A stretch of DNA of 5,797 nucleotides from Porticoccaceae bacterium. Its GTDB lineage: Bacteria; Pseudomonadota; Gammaproteobacteria; Pseudomonadales; Porticoccaceae. Shown one piece after another: positions 1-5,797 of this stretch. Both the position numbers and the translations under genes were made by a program. Under the pieces are notes generated by a model. The model did not search any database. It saw only the letters and a program-made list of their open reading frames with translations, and was not told the origin of the DNA. Location of the stretch: NCBI GenBank assembly GCA_023228865.1, contig JALOAH010000164.1:1-5797 (forward strand), in the 5' to 3' direction. The first letter of the stretch is position 1. Every line of letters starts with the position of its first letter.

Positions 1-382
<382 letters not shown>

Positions 383-468
383 TCATTGTTCCTCTGGCGG
401 CGTTGTGGCTGGGCTATGGAGTGCTCGGCGGGTCTGAAAAGGCATGGCAGGCACGCGAAGAGCCGCGA

Positions 469-498
469 ATTGCACCACAGTGAGCAGGGACTTTGCAA
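469..498 (-). promoter_or_regulatory. Candidate sigma70-type promoter for gdhA
   Basis: Read on the minus strand, TTGCAA (493-498) and TGCAAT (469-474) are 18 bases apart; each matches the -35 or -10 consensus at four of six positions. The site would leave an mRNA leader of roughly 80 bases before the GdhA start. The -35 hexamer overlaps the palindrome at 496-512. The match is weak and the surroundings are GC-rich, so this is only a candidate. Confidence 0.22.
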
Positions 499-512
499 GG
501 GGCGGCCCCTTG
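496..512. repeat. 17-bp palindrome in the divergent gdhA/aminotransferase intergenic region
   Basis: Seven-base arms CAAGGGG and CCCCTTG surround a CGG centre with no mismatch. No T-run follows on either strand, so it is not an intrinsic terminator. Its place between two divergent genes, touching the candidate gdhA -35, suits an operator or other protein-binding site, but no regulator is implied by the sequence itself. A chance GC-rich hairpin remains possible. Confidence 0.45.
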
Positions 513-616
513 GTCGGCTGTTGGGATCAGGAGGGTTAGGGGGTGCGTGGGAGCCTTGGGGAGAGGCGCTAACAGTCCCAGGGGCACGATGCGTCACCTT
601 CTCTCACTCGATAAAT

Positions 617-644
617 TTGCCGTACACTGCCACCTTAATATAGG
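617..644 (+). promoter_or_regulatory. Candidate promoter for the aminotransferase gene
   Basis: TTGCCG (617-622) and TATAGG (639-644) are 16 bases apart, each with four of six consensus bases, in the most AT-rich part of the intergenic region (about 610-655). It would give a leader of some 25 bases ahead of the ribosome binding site AGAGGG at 664-669. Weak but well placed. Confidence 0.3.
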
Positions 645-675
645 TACATAGTCTGGTTCTGACAGAGGGTGTTTC

Positions 676-2025
676 ATGAGCGATAAGTTTGCAGGTTTGA
701 CCCAAAGGCAGCTGGACACTCATTGGATGCCTTTTACCGCCAACCGTCAGTTCAAGAAAGACCCCCGGTTGCTGGTGGCCGCTGAGGGCTGTTATTACAC
801 CGATGCCCGTGGACGGCGGATTTTTGATGGTCTGTCCGGTCTGTGGACCTGTGGTGCTGGCCACTGCCGCCCGGAAATACGCGAGGCTGTCGCGCAGCAG
901 CTGGAGACATTGGACTACTCGCCGGGATTCCAGTTTGGCCAGCCGGCCTCTTTTCAGCTTGCCGAGCGCATTGTCGACTTTATGCCCGTAGGGCTGAACA
1001 GAGTGTTTTTCACGGGTTCGGGCTCCGACGCTGCCGACACCTCGTTGAAGATTGCCCGTGCTTACTGGCGTAAAAAAGGCCAGCCTTGCAAGACCAGGCT
1101 GATCGGTCGTGGCAAGGGGTACCATGGAGTCAACTTTGGTGGTCTGGAAGTTGGGGGCATCGCCGGTAACCTGACCCCTTTCGGTGTCGAGATGAATAGC
1201 GATCATCATCTCAGCAGTACCCTGCTGGCGGAGAACGTCTATGTGCGTGGTGAGCCCGAGTACGGCGCTCATCTGGCCGATGAGCTGGTGGAGATAATCG
1301 CGCGGCATGATGCTGCCACCATTGCTGCAGTGATCGTCGAGCCTATGGCGGGCTCCGCCGGTGTATTGCCTCCGCCCAAGGGCTATCTGAAGCGCCTGAG
1401 AGAGATTTGTGACCAGCACCAGATTCTGTTGATCTTTGACGAGGTGATCACAGCATTCGGACGGGTTGGGGCCAAGACCGGAGCCGAGGCTTTCGGCGTA
1501 GTGCCGGATATGCTCAATATCGCCAAGCAGCTGACCAATGGAGCGATCCCGATGGGAGCCGTGGTGGCCCGTCAGGAAATCTACGATACGTTTATGGCGA
1601 ATGGTGGGCCTGAATACCAGGTGGAGCTGCCCCATGGCTATACCTACTCCGCCCATCCGGTCGCCTGTGCGGCAGGGTTGGCGGCGCTGGATATTCTGGA
1701 GCGCGAACAGTTGATCGACCGCGCTGCGCAGCTGGCGCCGGTGCTGGAGGAGCGCGTTCACCAGTTGCGGGGCCTGCCGCTGATCACCGATATCCGCAAC
1801 TGTGGCCTGGCCGCTGGCATCACTTTCGCCGCCGCGCCTGGCGAACCCTTGCTGCGGCCCTTTCAGGTAGCGATGCGCATGTGGGAGAAAGGTTTCTATG
1901 TGCGCTATGGTGGTGACACCATTCAACTGGGCTTGCCATTCATCGCTGAGGTTGATCAGATTGATACCCTCATCAGCGCTTTAGGCGACAGTGTCGCTGA
2001 GGTGGCAAGCCAAAGGGCTGACTAG
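676..2025 (+). CDS. Omega-amino acid (beta-alanine):pyruvate aminotransferase, class III PLP enzyme
   Basis: A complete 449-residue protein, the same length as the Pseudomonas putida omega-amino acid:pyruvate aminotransferase, which it resembles from LDTHWMPFTANR (residues 13-24) to the end; P. aeruginosa BauA belongs to the same family. These cytoplasmic enzymes move the amino group of beta-alanine or other omega-amines to pyruvate, giving malonate semialdehyde (or another aldehyde) and alanine. Visible active-site residues: W57 in LSGLWTCGAGH; the phosphate-binding loop SGSD at 115-118, with Asp where the family usually has Glu; Y149-H150 in GYHG; D255 in FDEVI, which pairs with the PLP ring nitrogen; catalytic K284 in NIAKQLTNG; T323 in GYTYSAHP; and R410 in FYVRYGGDT, matching the carboxylate-binding arginine. 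AGAGGG sits six bases before the ATG. No methylmalonate-semialdehyde dehydrogenase gene lies next to it here, so the substrate rests on similarity; another omega-amine is possible. Confidence 0.9.
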   Translation: MSDKFAGLTQRQLDTHWMPFTANRQFKKDPRLLVAAEGCYYTDARGRRIFDGLSGLWTCGAGHCRPEIREAVAQQLETLDYSPGFQFGQPASFQLAERIVDFMPVGLNRVFFTGSGSDAADTSLKIARAYWRKKGQPCKTRLIGRGKGYHGVNFGGLEVGGIAGNLTPFGVEMNSDHHLSSTLLAENVYVRGEPEYGAHLADELVEIIARHDAATIAAVIVEPMAGSAGVLPPPKGYLKRLREICDQHQILLIFDEVITAFGRVGAKTGAEAFGVVPDMLNIAKQLTNGAIPMGAVVARQEIYDTFMANGGPEYQVELPHGYTYSAHPVACAAGLAALDILEREQLIDRAAQLAPVLEERVHQLRGLPLITDIRNCGLAAGITFAAAPGEPLLRPFQVAMRMWEKGFYVRYGGDTIQLGLPFIAEVDQIDTLISALGDSVAEVASQRAD

Positions 2026-2091
2026 ATCTGAAGCGCTGGATGAATCAGTGGGTGGCTGAATCGACTGTTCTGGACTATGCTGGGAAAGTCA

Positions 2092-2099
2092 GTCCCCAT
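2092..2099 (+). repeat. Octamer GTCCCCAT upstream of azurin (one of three copies around the gene)
   Basis: GTCCCCAT occurs here, followed by the pyrimidine-rich CTTTTCTATCTC, and again at 2638-2645 just after azurin, followed by TCTTTTTTTCACTTC. An inverted copy lies at 2668-2675. The two direct copies thus bracket the azurin gene. Function unknown; chance similarity is possible for so short a word. Confidence 0.4.
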
Positions 2100-2144
2100 C
2101 TTTTCTATCTCAAAACGTCAACCTATCCAAGTAATAGTTAACTC

Positions 2145-2151
2145 GGAGGAG
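2145..2151 (+). promoter_or_regulatory. Strong ribosome binding site that fixes the azurin start
   Basis: GGAGGAG lies six bases before the ATG at 2158, the best Shine-Dalgarno match in the window. It picks the 2158 start over the in-frame ATG at 2077, which would add 27 residues in front of a normal signal peptide. The strength of the site fits a well-expressed electron carrier. Confidence 0.8.
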
Positions 2152-2157
2152 TATCTC

Positions 2158-2610
2158 ATGAAGAAGGCATTGTCGTTCGTTTTTGCCACTGGCGCGCTGT
2201 TTTTTGCCGGTCAGGCGTTCGCGAAAACCTGTGAGCTGGAAATCTCGGCAAACGACCAGCTGCAGTTTGACAAGCAGGAGCTGGTCGTGGCCGCCGATTG
2301 CGAAAGTGTCACTCTCACGCTTAATCACACCGGCAAGCTCAAGGTGGAGCAGATGGGTCACAACTGGGTAGTGGCGTCGGATGCGGACTGGCAGGCAGTA
2401 GCTCAAGCGGGTATGCAGCAAGGGCTGGAAAACCACTACCTGCCACCGAACGACGAGCGAATCATTGTCCACACCGACTTGATCGGGGGTGGGGAGAGCA
2501 CCAGCGTTACCTTCGATGTTGCCAAGTTTGAAAAAGGTGGTGATTACACATTCTTCTGTTCTTTCCCGGGCCACTGGGCGGTCATGAAGGGCAAGCTGGT
2601 TATCGAGTGA
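2158..2610 (+). CDS. azu: Azurin precursor, periplasmic type 1 blue-copper protein
   Basis: A 150-residue precursor. MKKALSFVFATGALFFAGQ plus AFA forms a typical Sec signal peptide of 22 residues, with cleavage predicted before KTCELEIS. The mature protein is 128 residues, exactly as in P. aeruginosa azurin, so the standard numbering fits without gaps: copper ligands G45 and H46 (MGHNWV), C112 (FFCSFPGH), H117 and M121; disulfide C3-C26; core W48; H35 and H83. Trp at 118 replaces the Ser of P. aeruginosa; an aromatic there occurs in other azurins. The protein carries single electrons in the periplasm, between c-type cytochromes or dehydrogenases and oxidases or nitrite reductase. No partner gene is visible, so its exact pathway is open. 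No clear promoter was found in 2026-2144 and no FNR/Anr-like TTGAT-N4-ATCAA box, so regulation cannot be read from the sequence. Confidence 0.97.
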   Translation: MKKALSFVFATGALFFAGQAFAKTCELEISANDQLQFDKQELVVAADCESVTLTLNHTGKLKVEQMGHNWVVASDADWQAVAQAGMQQGLENHYLPPNDERIIVHTDLIGGGESTSVTFDVAKFEKGGDYTFFCSFPGHWAVMKGKLVIE

Positions 2611-2625
2611 GCAAAGGCCGAGCTG

Positions 2626-2718
2626 CTAAGCCGTCTCGTCCCCATTCTTTTTTTCACTTCTGTCCGGATGGGGACGCCCGAAACTCCTTTCCCAGCGTTC
2701 ATAGTCGGCATCGTTCAT
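2626..2718 (-). CDS. Possible small ORF convergent with azurin, unrecognised
   Basis: The minus strand from ATG at 2718 encodes 30 residues beginning MNDADYERWERSFGRPHP and ending KKNGDETA, with a TAG stop 15 bases from the azurin stop. From a GTG at 2766 it would be 46 residues, adding SCPFGGFSAVPLDCG in front. The product is very polar and acidic/basic, with no hydrophobic segment, which looks more like a real soluble tail than the shadow translations elsewhere in the window. Against it: no good ribosome binding site before either start, very short length, and overlap with both inverted repeats. In another frame an ATG at 2761 opens with MSFWWFFRGP and stops at residue 20; one base change would join it to this ORF, so a frameshifted remnant is also possible. 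I do not recognise the family. Confidence 0.22.
   Translation of the reverse strand: MNDADYERWERSFGRPHPDRSEKKNGDETA
2637..2676. repeat. Perfect 9-bp inverted repeat with a 22-base loop, 26 bases after the azurin stop
   Basis: CGTCCCCAT (2637-2645) and ATGGGGACG (2668-2676) are exact reverse complements. The loop holds seven consecutive T (2648-2654), so the T-run sits inside the loop and not after the stem, unlike an intrinsic terminator. The right arm could also fold with GTCC at 2662-2665, giving an alternative small hairpin. It may protect or end the azurin transcript, or be a protein site; none of this is shown. Confidence 0.5.
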
Positions 2719-2722
2719 GCCG
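2706..2722. repeat. Short hairpin, 6-bp stem and 5-base loop
   Basis: CGGCAT and ATGCCG flank the loop CGTTC exactly. No T-run follows on either strand. On the minus strand it would cover the start codon of the doubtful small ORF. Stems of this size arise often by chance. Confidence 0.3.
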
Positions 2723-2850
2723 CAGTCCAGTGGGACCGCGGAAAAACCACCAAAAGGACATGACACAATCGCTCTGATCCGTGGAGCTGGATGTCGATTC
2801 ACCCACAGCCCCGTGATATCCTCACTCGGCCTGCAGCAGCTGTCTCCAGC

Positions 2851-2867
2851 GGTACTACGCAGGTACT
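2851..2867. repeat. Tandem hexamer GGTACT, 11-base period, upstream of the RND operon
   Basis: GGTACT occurs at 2851-2856 and 2862-2867, one helical turn apart, about 57-73 bases before the adaptor start codon and directly upstream of the weak promoter candidate. The spacing would suit two activator subunits on one DNA face. Short, so chance is a real alternative. Confidence 0.25.
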
Positions 2868-2923
2868 GACCTCCCCGAATTCATTGTTATCACTGGATTC
2901 AGCCACGAAACGGAAAGCGGTTC

Positions 2924-4051
2924 ATGAAAAAGCGGCTATTTGGTCCCCGCATGTGGGTGCTCCTGATTTTGACAGGAGTGGTTTTTGGCGGGCTATTCTT
3001 TATGCAGTGGTTTGGCAGACAGAAGATGAACGAATTCTTCGACAATATGCCACCACCAGATGTCACCGTAAGCTCTGCCCAAGCCAGAGTCGTGGATTGG
3101 GTGCCTACAGTCGAAGTTGCTGGTAGCTTAGTGGCAGTTAACGGGGCTCAGTTAACGACGGAGGTGGCGGGCATTGTCCAGCACATCCACCACCCCAATG
3201 GCGCTGCGGTTGAGGCTGGTGAAGTTCTGGTGTCGCTGGTGGCAGAGACCGACCGGGCTGTATTGAACTCTCTTAAGGCCACCGCGAGGCTAGCGGAGAT
3301 TGAACTGGAGCGCGTCAAAACCCTGTTTCAGAGTAAAACAGTGTCACGCTCTGAGCTAGACCGCCGCTTGTCCGAGCTAGACCAGGCGCACGCCGAGGTA
3401 GCCGCTCAAGAAGCGAGAGTGGCGCAAAAAGAATTGCGTGCCCCTTTTGCGGGGCAACTCGGCATTCGTCACGTCAACGTTGGCCAGTATGTGGCCGCTG
3501 GTGATCCAATAATTGGTTTGCAGGGGCTCGATCCGCTCTATGTCAATTTCACTCTCCCGGAGCAATATAGCAACAATATTGCTACTGGTTTGGTTGTGCG
3601 AGTGAGGGTGGCTTCCGTTAGCGAGAATCTGCTGACGGGTGAAGTGACCGCCATTGAGCCTGAAGTGGACGCTATCACTCGCAACTTTGCTGTTCAAGCG
3701 ACTATTCGTAATCCTGATGGTGTATTGCGCCCGGGAATGTTTGCCAATATTGAGGTGCCTCTGGGTAGCTCCGAGAAGCTTGTCGCCGTTCCTGCCAGCG
3801 CAGTCTCGTACCGCTCCTATGGCACCTTCGTCTATGGACTCACTCCCGCCAAGGACGATATTTATACAGTTACTCAGCGATTCGTAGCTGTCGGAGCGAC
3901 CCTCGGCGATCTATTGGCAGTCGAAGGGCTTGAGGCGGGCGAAACAGTGGCGACTAGTGGCCTGCTCAAGCTGCGCCCTGGTAGTACCACCCGCATTAAT
4001 AACGACATCCTGCCGGAGGCGGAGCTGAAACCTCTGCCGCCCAGAGGTTGA
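2924..4051 (+). CDS. RND efflux periplasmic adaptor (membrane fusion protein), MexH-like
   Basis: A complete 375-residue adaptor that links an inner-membrane RND pump to an outer-membrane channel. Order of parts: basic N-terminus (MKKRLFGPR), one hydrophobic segment at about 10-30 without a clear cleavage site or lipobox cysteine, so probably an uncleaved inner-membrane anchor; first half of the lipoyl-like domain at about 62-108 (VEVAGSL to VSLVAETD); a short alpha-helical hairpin at about 110-170; second lipoyl half with APFAGQLGIRHVNVGQYV (173-190); beta-barrel from about 198 (LQGLDPLYVNFTLPEQ); and a membrane-proximal region including RPGMFANIEVPLG (269-281). At the hairpin tip R130, L134 and S141 reproduce the spacing of the TolC-contacting RLS residues of AcrA. 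GGAAAG lies six bases before the ATG. The pump gene follows after 14 bases, so the two are co-transcribed. Substrates cannot be told. Confidence 0.93.
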   Translation: MKKRLFGPRMWVLLILTGVVFGGLFFMQWFGRQKMNEFFDNMPPPDVTVSSAQARVVDWVPTVEVAGSLVAVNGAQLTTEVAGIVQHIHHPNGAAVEAGEVLVSLVAETDRAVLNSLKATARLAEIELERVKTLFQSKTVSRSELDRRLSELDQAHAEVAAQEARVAQKELRAPFAGQLGIRHVNVGQYVAAGDPIIGLQGLDPLYVNFTLPEQYSNNIATGLVVRVRVASVSENLLTGEVTAIEPEVDAITRNFAVQATIRNPDGVLRPGMFANIEVPLGSSEKLVAVPASAVSYRSYGTFVYGLTPAKDDIYTVTQRFVAVGATLGDLLAVEGLEAGETVATSGLLKLRPGSTTRINNDILPEAELKPLPPRG

Positions 4052-4065
4052 GGCGAGCACAGCTC

Positions 4066-5797
4066 ATGAAATTTACCGATATTTTTATTCACAAGCCGGT
4101 GCTTGCCATAGTGGTGAGCCTTTTCATTGTACTGCTCGGCTTGCGCTCTGCTACAGAACTCAATGTGAGGATGTATCCCTTTGTCGAGAACTCAGTGATT
4201 ACGGTGACCACAGCTTATGTGGGTGCCGATGCTGACTTGGTGCAGGGCTTTATCACTACACCGCTGGAGAGGGAAATCGCTACCGCTGAGGGGATTGACT
4301 ACCTCACATCTACCAGTGGCAATGGTATGAGCAGTATTCGTGTCAACGTGCGTGAGGATGTTGATGCCGACGAAGTCTTTACCCAGGTGTTGAGCCGGGT
4401 CAACAAGCTCCGCTCGGAGCTGCCAGCTGGATCCGAAGATCCAATTATTGAGCTTGGCAGTGGGGACGATATTGTAGAGATGTATCTTTCCTTCGCGAGC
4501 GAAAGCATGGCTCCCAATCAGATCACTGACTACTTGATTCGTGAAGTAGAACCCAAGCTTGCGACGATCCCGGGCGTGTTGCGCGCTAAGATTGAAGATA
4601 ATAGAGCTTATGCTATGAGGGTATGGCTTGACCCAGCGCGTATGGCAGCATTGGCTGTTACAGCGTCTGATGTCCGTCAGGCTTTGCTTTCTAACAATGT
4701 GTTGTCGGCAGTAGGTGCTACCAAGGGTTCCATGATGATGATGGATCTCAAGGCCAATACTGATCTCAACAGTCCTGAGCAATTTGAGAACATCGTGCTG
4801 CGCCAGCAAGATAATACCATCGTGCGCCTTAGGGATGTGGCGGAGGTCGAGCTGGGGGCCGAAGACTACTCTGTCAGCACTACCTTTACTGGGGTACAGG
4901 CGGTATTTGTTGCTATCAGTGTAGCCAACGAGGCCAACTCGCTCGATGTAATCCAGGAAGTACGACGAGTGTGGAATAGCGAGATTCTTCCACAGTTGCC
5001 GCAGGAGCTTGTCGCGGACATTAACTATGATGCGACTGATTATATCCGTAACGCTATTTCGGATGTGGAGAGTACGATCATCGAGGCAGTACTGATCGTT
5101 ATCGTAGTGATCTTTTTGTTTCTGGGGTCAATGCGCTCGGTAATTATCCCTGCTGTCGCTGTGCCGCTGTCTCTGGTAGGTGCTCTGTTTCTAATGCTGT
5201 TGATGGGCTTTTCCATCAATCTGCTGACCTTGTTGGCCATGGTGCTCGCTATCGGTATTGTGGTGGATGACGCTATTATTATACTGGAAAATATCCACCG
5301 CCACGTAGAGGATGGTATGACGCCTCTGGAGGCATCTTTGCTTGGCGCTCGAGAACTAGCTTGGCCTGTCATAGCTATGACAACCACGCTTGTGGCGGTA
5401 TATCTCCCCATCGGTTTTGTCAGTGGCCTTACTGGCACGCTGTTTACCGAATTTGCCTATACGTTGGCTGGAGCTGTATTGCTGTCAGGGGTAATAGCAC
5501 TGACACTGTCGCCGATGATGTGCGCCAAATTGCTCAAGCCCCATGAACAAGAAAATAAGACAGGAAGACTGGCTCGCTGGCTGGATACTCACTTTGAGCG
5601 GTTGCGACTCGCTTACCAAAAAGACTTACACAAAGTGCTGGACGACAAGGGGGGAGTCTTGGTGTTTGGCGCCATGATTCTAGTGTCTTGTTATTTTTTA
5701 TTTGTTAACTCTCCCTCCGAGCTGGCGCCAGAAGAAGATATGGGCTTCCTGTTCTACATGTTGGAGACTGACCCTAATACGAGCTTGGAGTATGTAG
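4066..5797 (+). CDS. RND multidrug efflux permease, HAE1 family, MexI-like, N-terminal part (cut by window edge)
   Basis: The frame is open from ATG at 4066 to the edge, 577 of an expected 1,000-1,050 residues, starting MKFTDIFIHKPVLAIVVS; the P. aeruginosa pump MexI starts in the same style. It is a proton-driven inner-membrane pump. TM1 is at about 11-28, then the first periplasmic porter part (about 29-335, with TAYVGADADLVQGFITTPLE and EGIDYLTSTSG), TM2 about 338-355, TM3 about 359-377, TM4 about 386-406, TM5 about 433-452, TM6 about 461-482 ending in SPMMCAKL, and TM7 about 529-547. TM4 carries GIVVDDAIIILENI with D401-D402, matching the proton-relay pair D407-D408 of AcrB; the partner Lys and Thr in TM10 and TM11 are off the window. 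The ribosome site is weak: GAGG at 4050-4053 overlaps the adaptor stop and is 12 bases away, so translation may be coupled to the adaptor. The last bases TATGTAG are not a stop in this frame. Confidence 0.95.
   Translation, partial: MKFTDIFIHKPVLAIVVSLFIVLLGLRSATELNVRMYPFVENSVITVTTAYVGADADLVQGFITTPLEREIATAEGIDYLTSTSGNGMSSIRVNVREDVDADEVFTQVLSRVNKLRSELPAGSEDPIIELGSGDDIVEMYLSFASESMAPNQITDYLIREVEPKLATIPGVLRAKIEDNRAYAMRVWLDPARMAALAVTASDVRQALLSNNVLSAVGATKGSMMMMDLKANTDLNSPEQFENIVLRQQDNTIVRLRDVAEVELGAEDYSVSTTFTGVQAVFVAISVANEANSLDVIQEVRRVWNSEILPQLPQELVADINYDATDYIRNAISDVESTIIEAVLIVIVVIFLFLGSMRSVIIPAVAVPLSLVGALFLMLLMGFSINLLTLLAMVLAIGIVVDDAIIILENIHRHVEDGMTPLEASLLGARELAWPVIAMTTTLVAVYLPIGFVSGLTGTLFTEFAYTLAGAVLLSGVIALTLSPMMCAKLLKPHEQENKTGRLARWLDTHFERLRLAYQKDLHKVLDDKGGVLVFGAMILVSCYFLFVNSPSELAPEEDMGFLFYMLETDPNTSLEYV

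Larger units (their letters stand above)
2611..2923. other. 313-bp intergenic region between azurin and the RND operon
   Basis: No gene is established here. It contains the long-loop inverted repeat (2637-2676) with a seven-T run in its loop, a short hairpin (2706-2722), a tandem hexamer pair (2851-2867), and a doubtful minus-strand small ORF (2626-2718). A very weak promoter candidate for the RND operon is CTGACC (2866-2871) with TATCAC (2888-2893), 16 bases apart. An ORF on the plus strand from 2791 runs out of frame into the adaptor gene and is not credible as a gene. There is no classical GC-stem plus T-tract terminator directly after azurin. Confidence 0.6.

Noticed and set aside
604..1926. 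A 440-codon open frame on the minus strand across the aminotransferase gene
   Set aside because: It lies fully antisense to a gene with intact catalytic motifs, its translation is low-complexity-like with no recognisable domain, and long antisense frames are common opposite GC-rich genes.
2045..2095. Possible terminator after the aminotransferase or operator before azurin (TCAG/CTGA and GGACT/AGTCC pairs)
   Set aside because: Stems of four or five bases, no T-run, and no symmetry beyond what chance gives.
2077..2157. Upstream in-frame ATG that would lengthen azurin by 27 residues
   Set aside because: A normal signal peptide and a strong ribosome binding site both point to the ATG at 2158.
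2791..3126. A 111-codon plus-strand frame entering the adaptor gene
   Set aside because: Most of it overlaps the adaptor in another frame, and the translation has no recognisable features.
4192..4809. A 205-codon minus-strand frame (and another at 5040-5438) opposite the pump gene
   Set aside because: Antisense shadows of the RND permease, whose plus-strand frame is continuous and carries family motifs.

Overview
The window reads as chromosomal DNA of a gammaproteobacterium, probably of the Pseudomonas / Halomonas / marine gammaproteobacterial kind. It combines an NADP-type glutamate dehydrogenase close to that of E. coli, a beta-alanine (omega-amino acid):pyruvate aminotransferase very like the 449-residue Pseudomonas putida enzyme, an azurin that keeps the Pseudomonas aeruginosa numbering residue for residue, and a MexHI-like RND efflux pair. 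This placement is inferred from remembered family sequences; no search was run.

Layout. (1) Positions 1-382, minus strand: the first 127 residues of glutamate dehydrogenase GdhA, cut by the left edge. (2) 383-675: a divergent intergenic region with a 17-bp palindrome and weak promoter candidates in both directions. (3) 676-2025, plus: a complete class III aminotransferase. (4) 2026-2157: a short intergenic region without a convincing promoter, ending in a strong ribosome binding site. (5) 2158-2610, plus: azurin, a periplasmic blue-copper electron carrier with its signal peptide. (6) 2611-2923: 313 bp with no confirmed gene, holding a 9-bp inverted repeat, a short hairpin, a tandem hexamer pair, and a doubtful small minus-strand ORF convergent with azurin. 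(7) 2924-4051, plus: RND periplasmic adaptor. (8) 4066 to the right edge, plus: the first 577 residues of the RND inner-membrane pump.

How the genes relate. GdhA and the aminotransferase are both amino-group enzymes divided by a divergent promoter region, so a shared nitrogen role is possible but not shown. Azurin appears to be transcribed alone and has no electron-transfer partner in the window. The adaptor and pump are 14 bp apart and form an operon; no outer-membrane channel is seen, so it is either downstream or a shared TolC-type protein. The RND genes are visibly lower in GC and use different codons from the genes to their left.

I found no clearly new system. The least explained part is the neighbourhood of azurin: three copies of one octamer lie around the gene, and there may be a small convergent ORF behind it.
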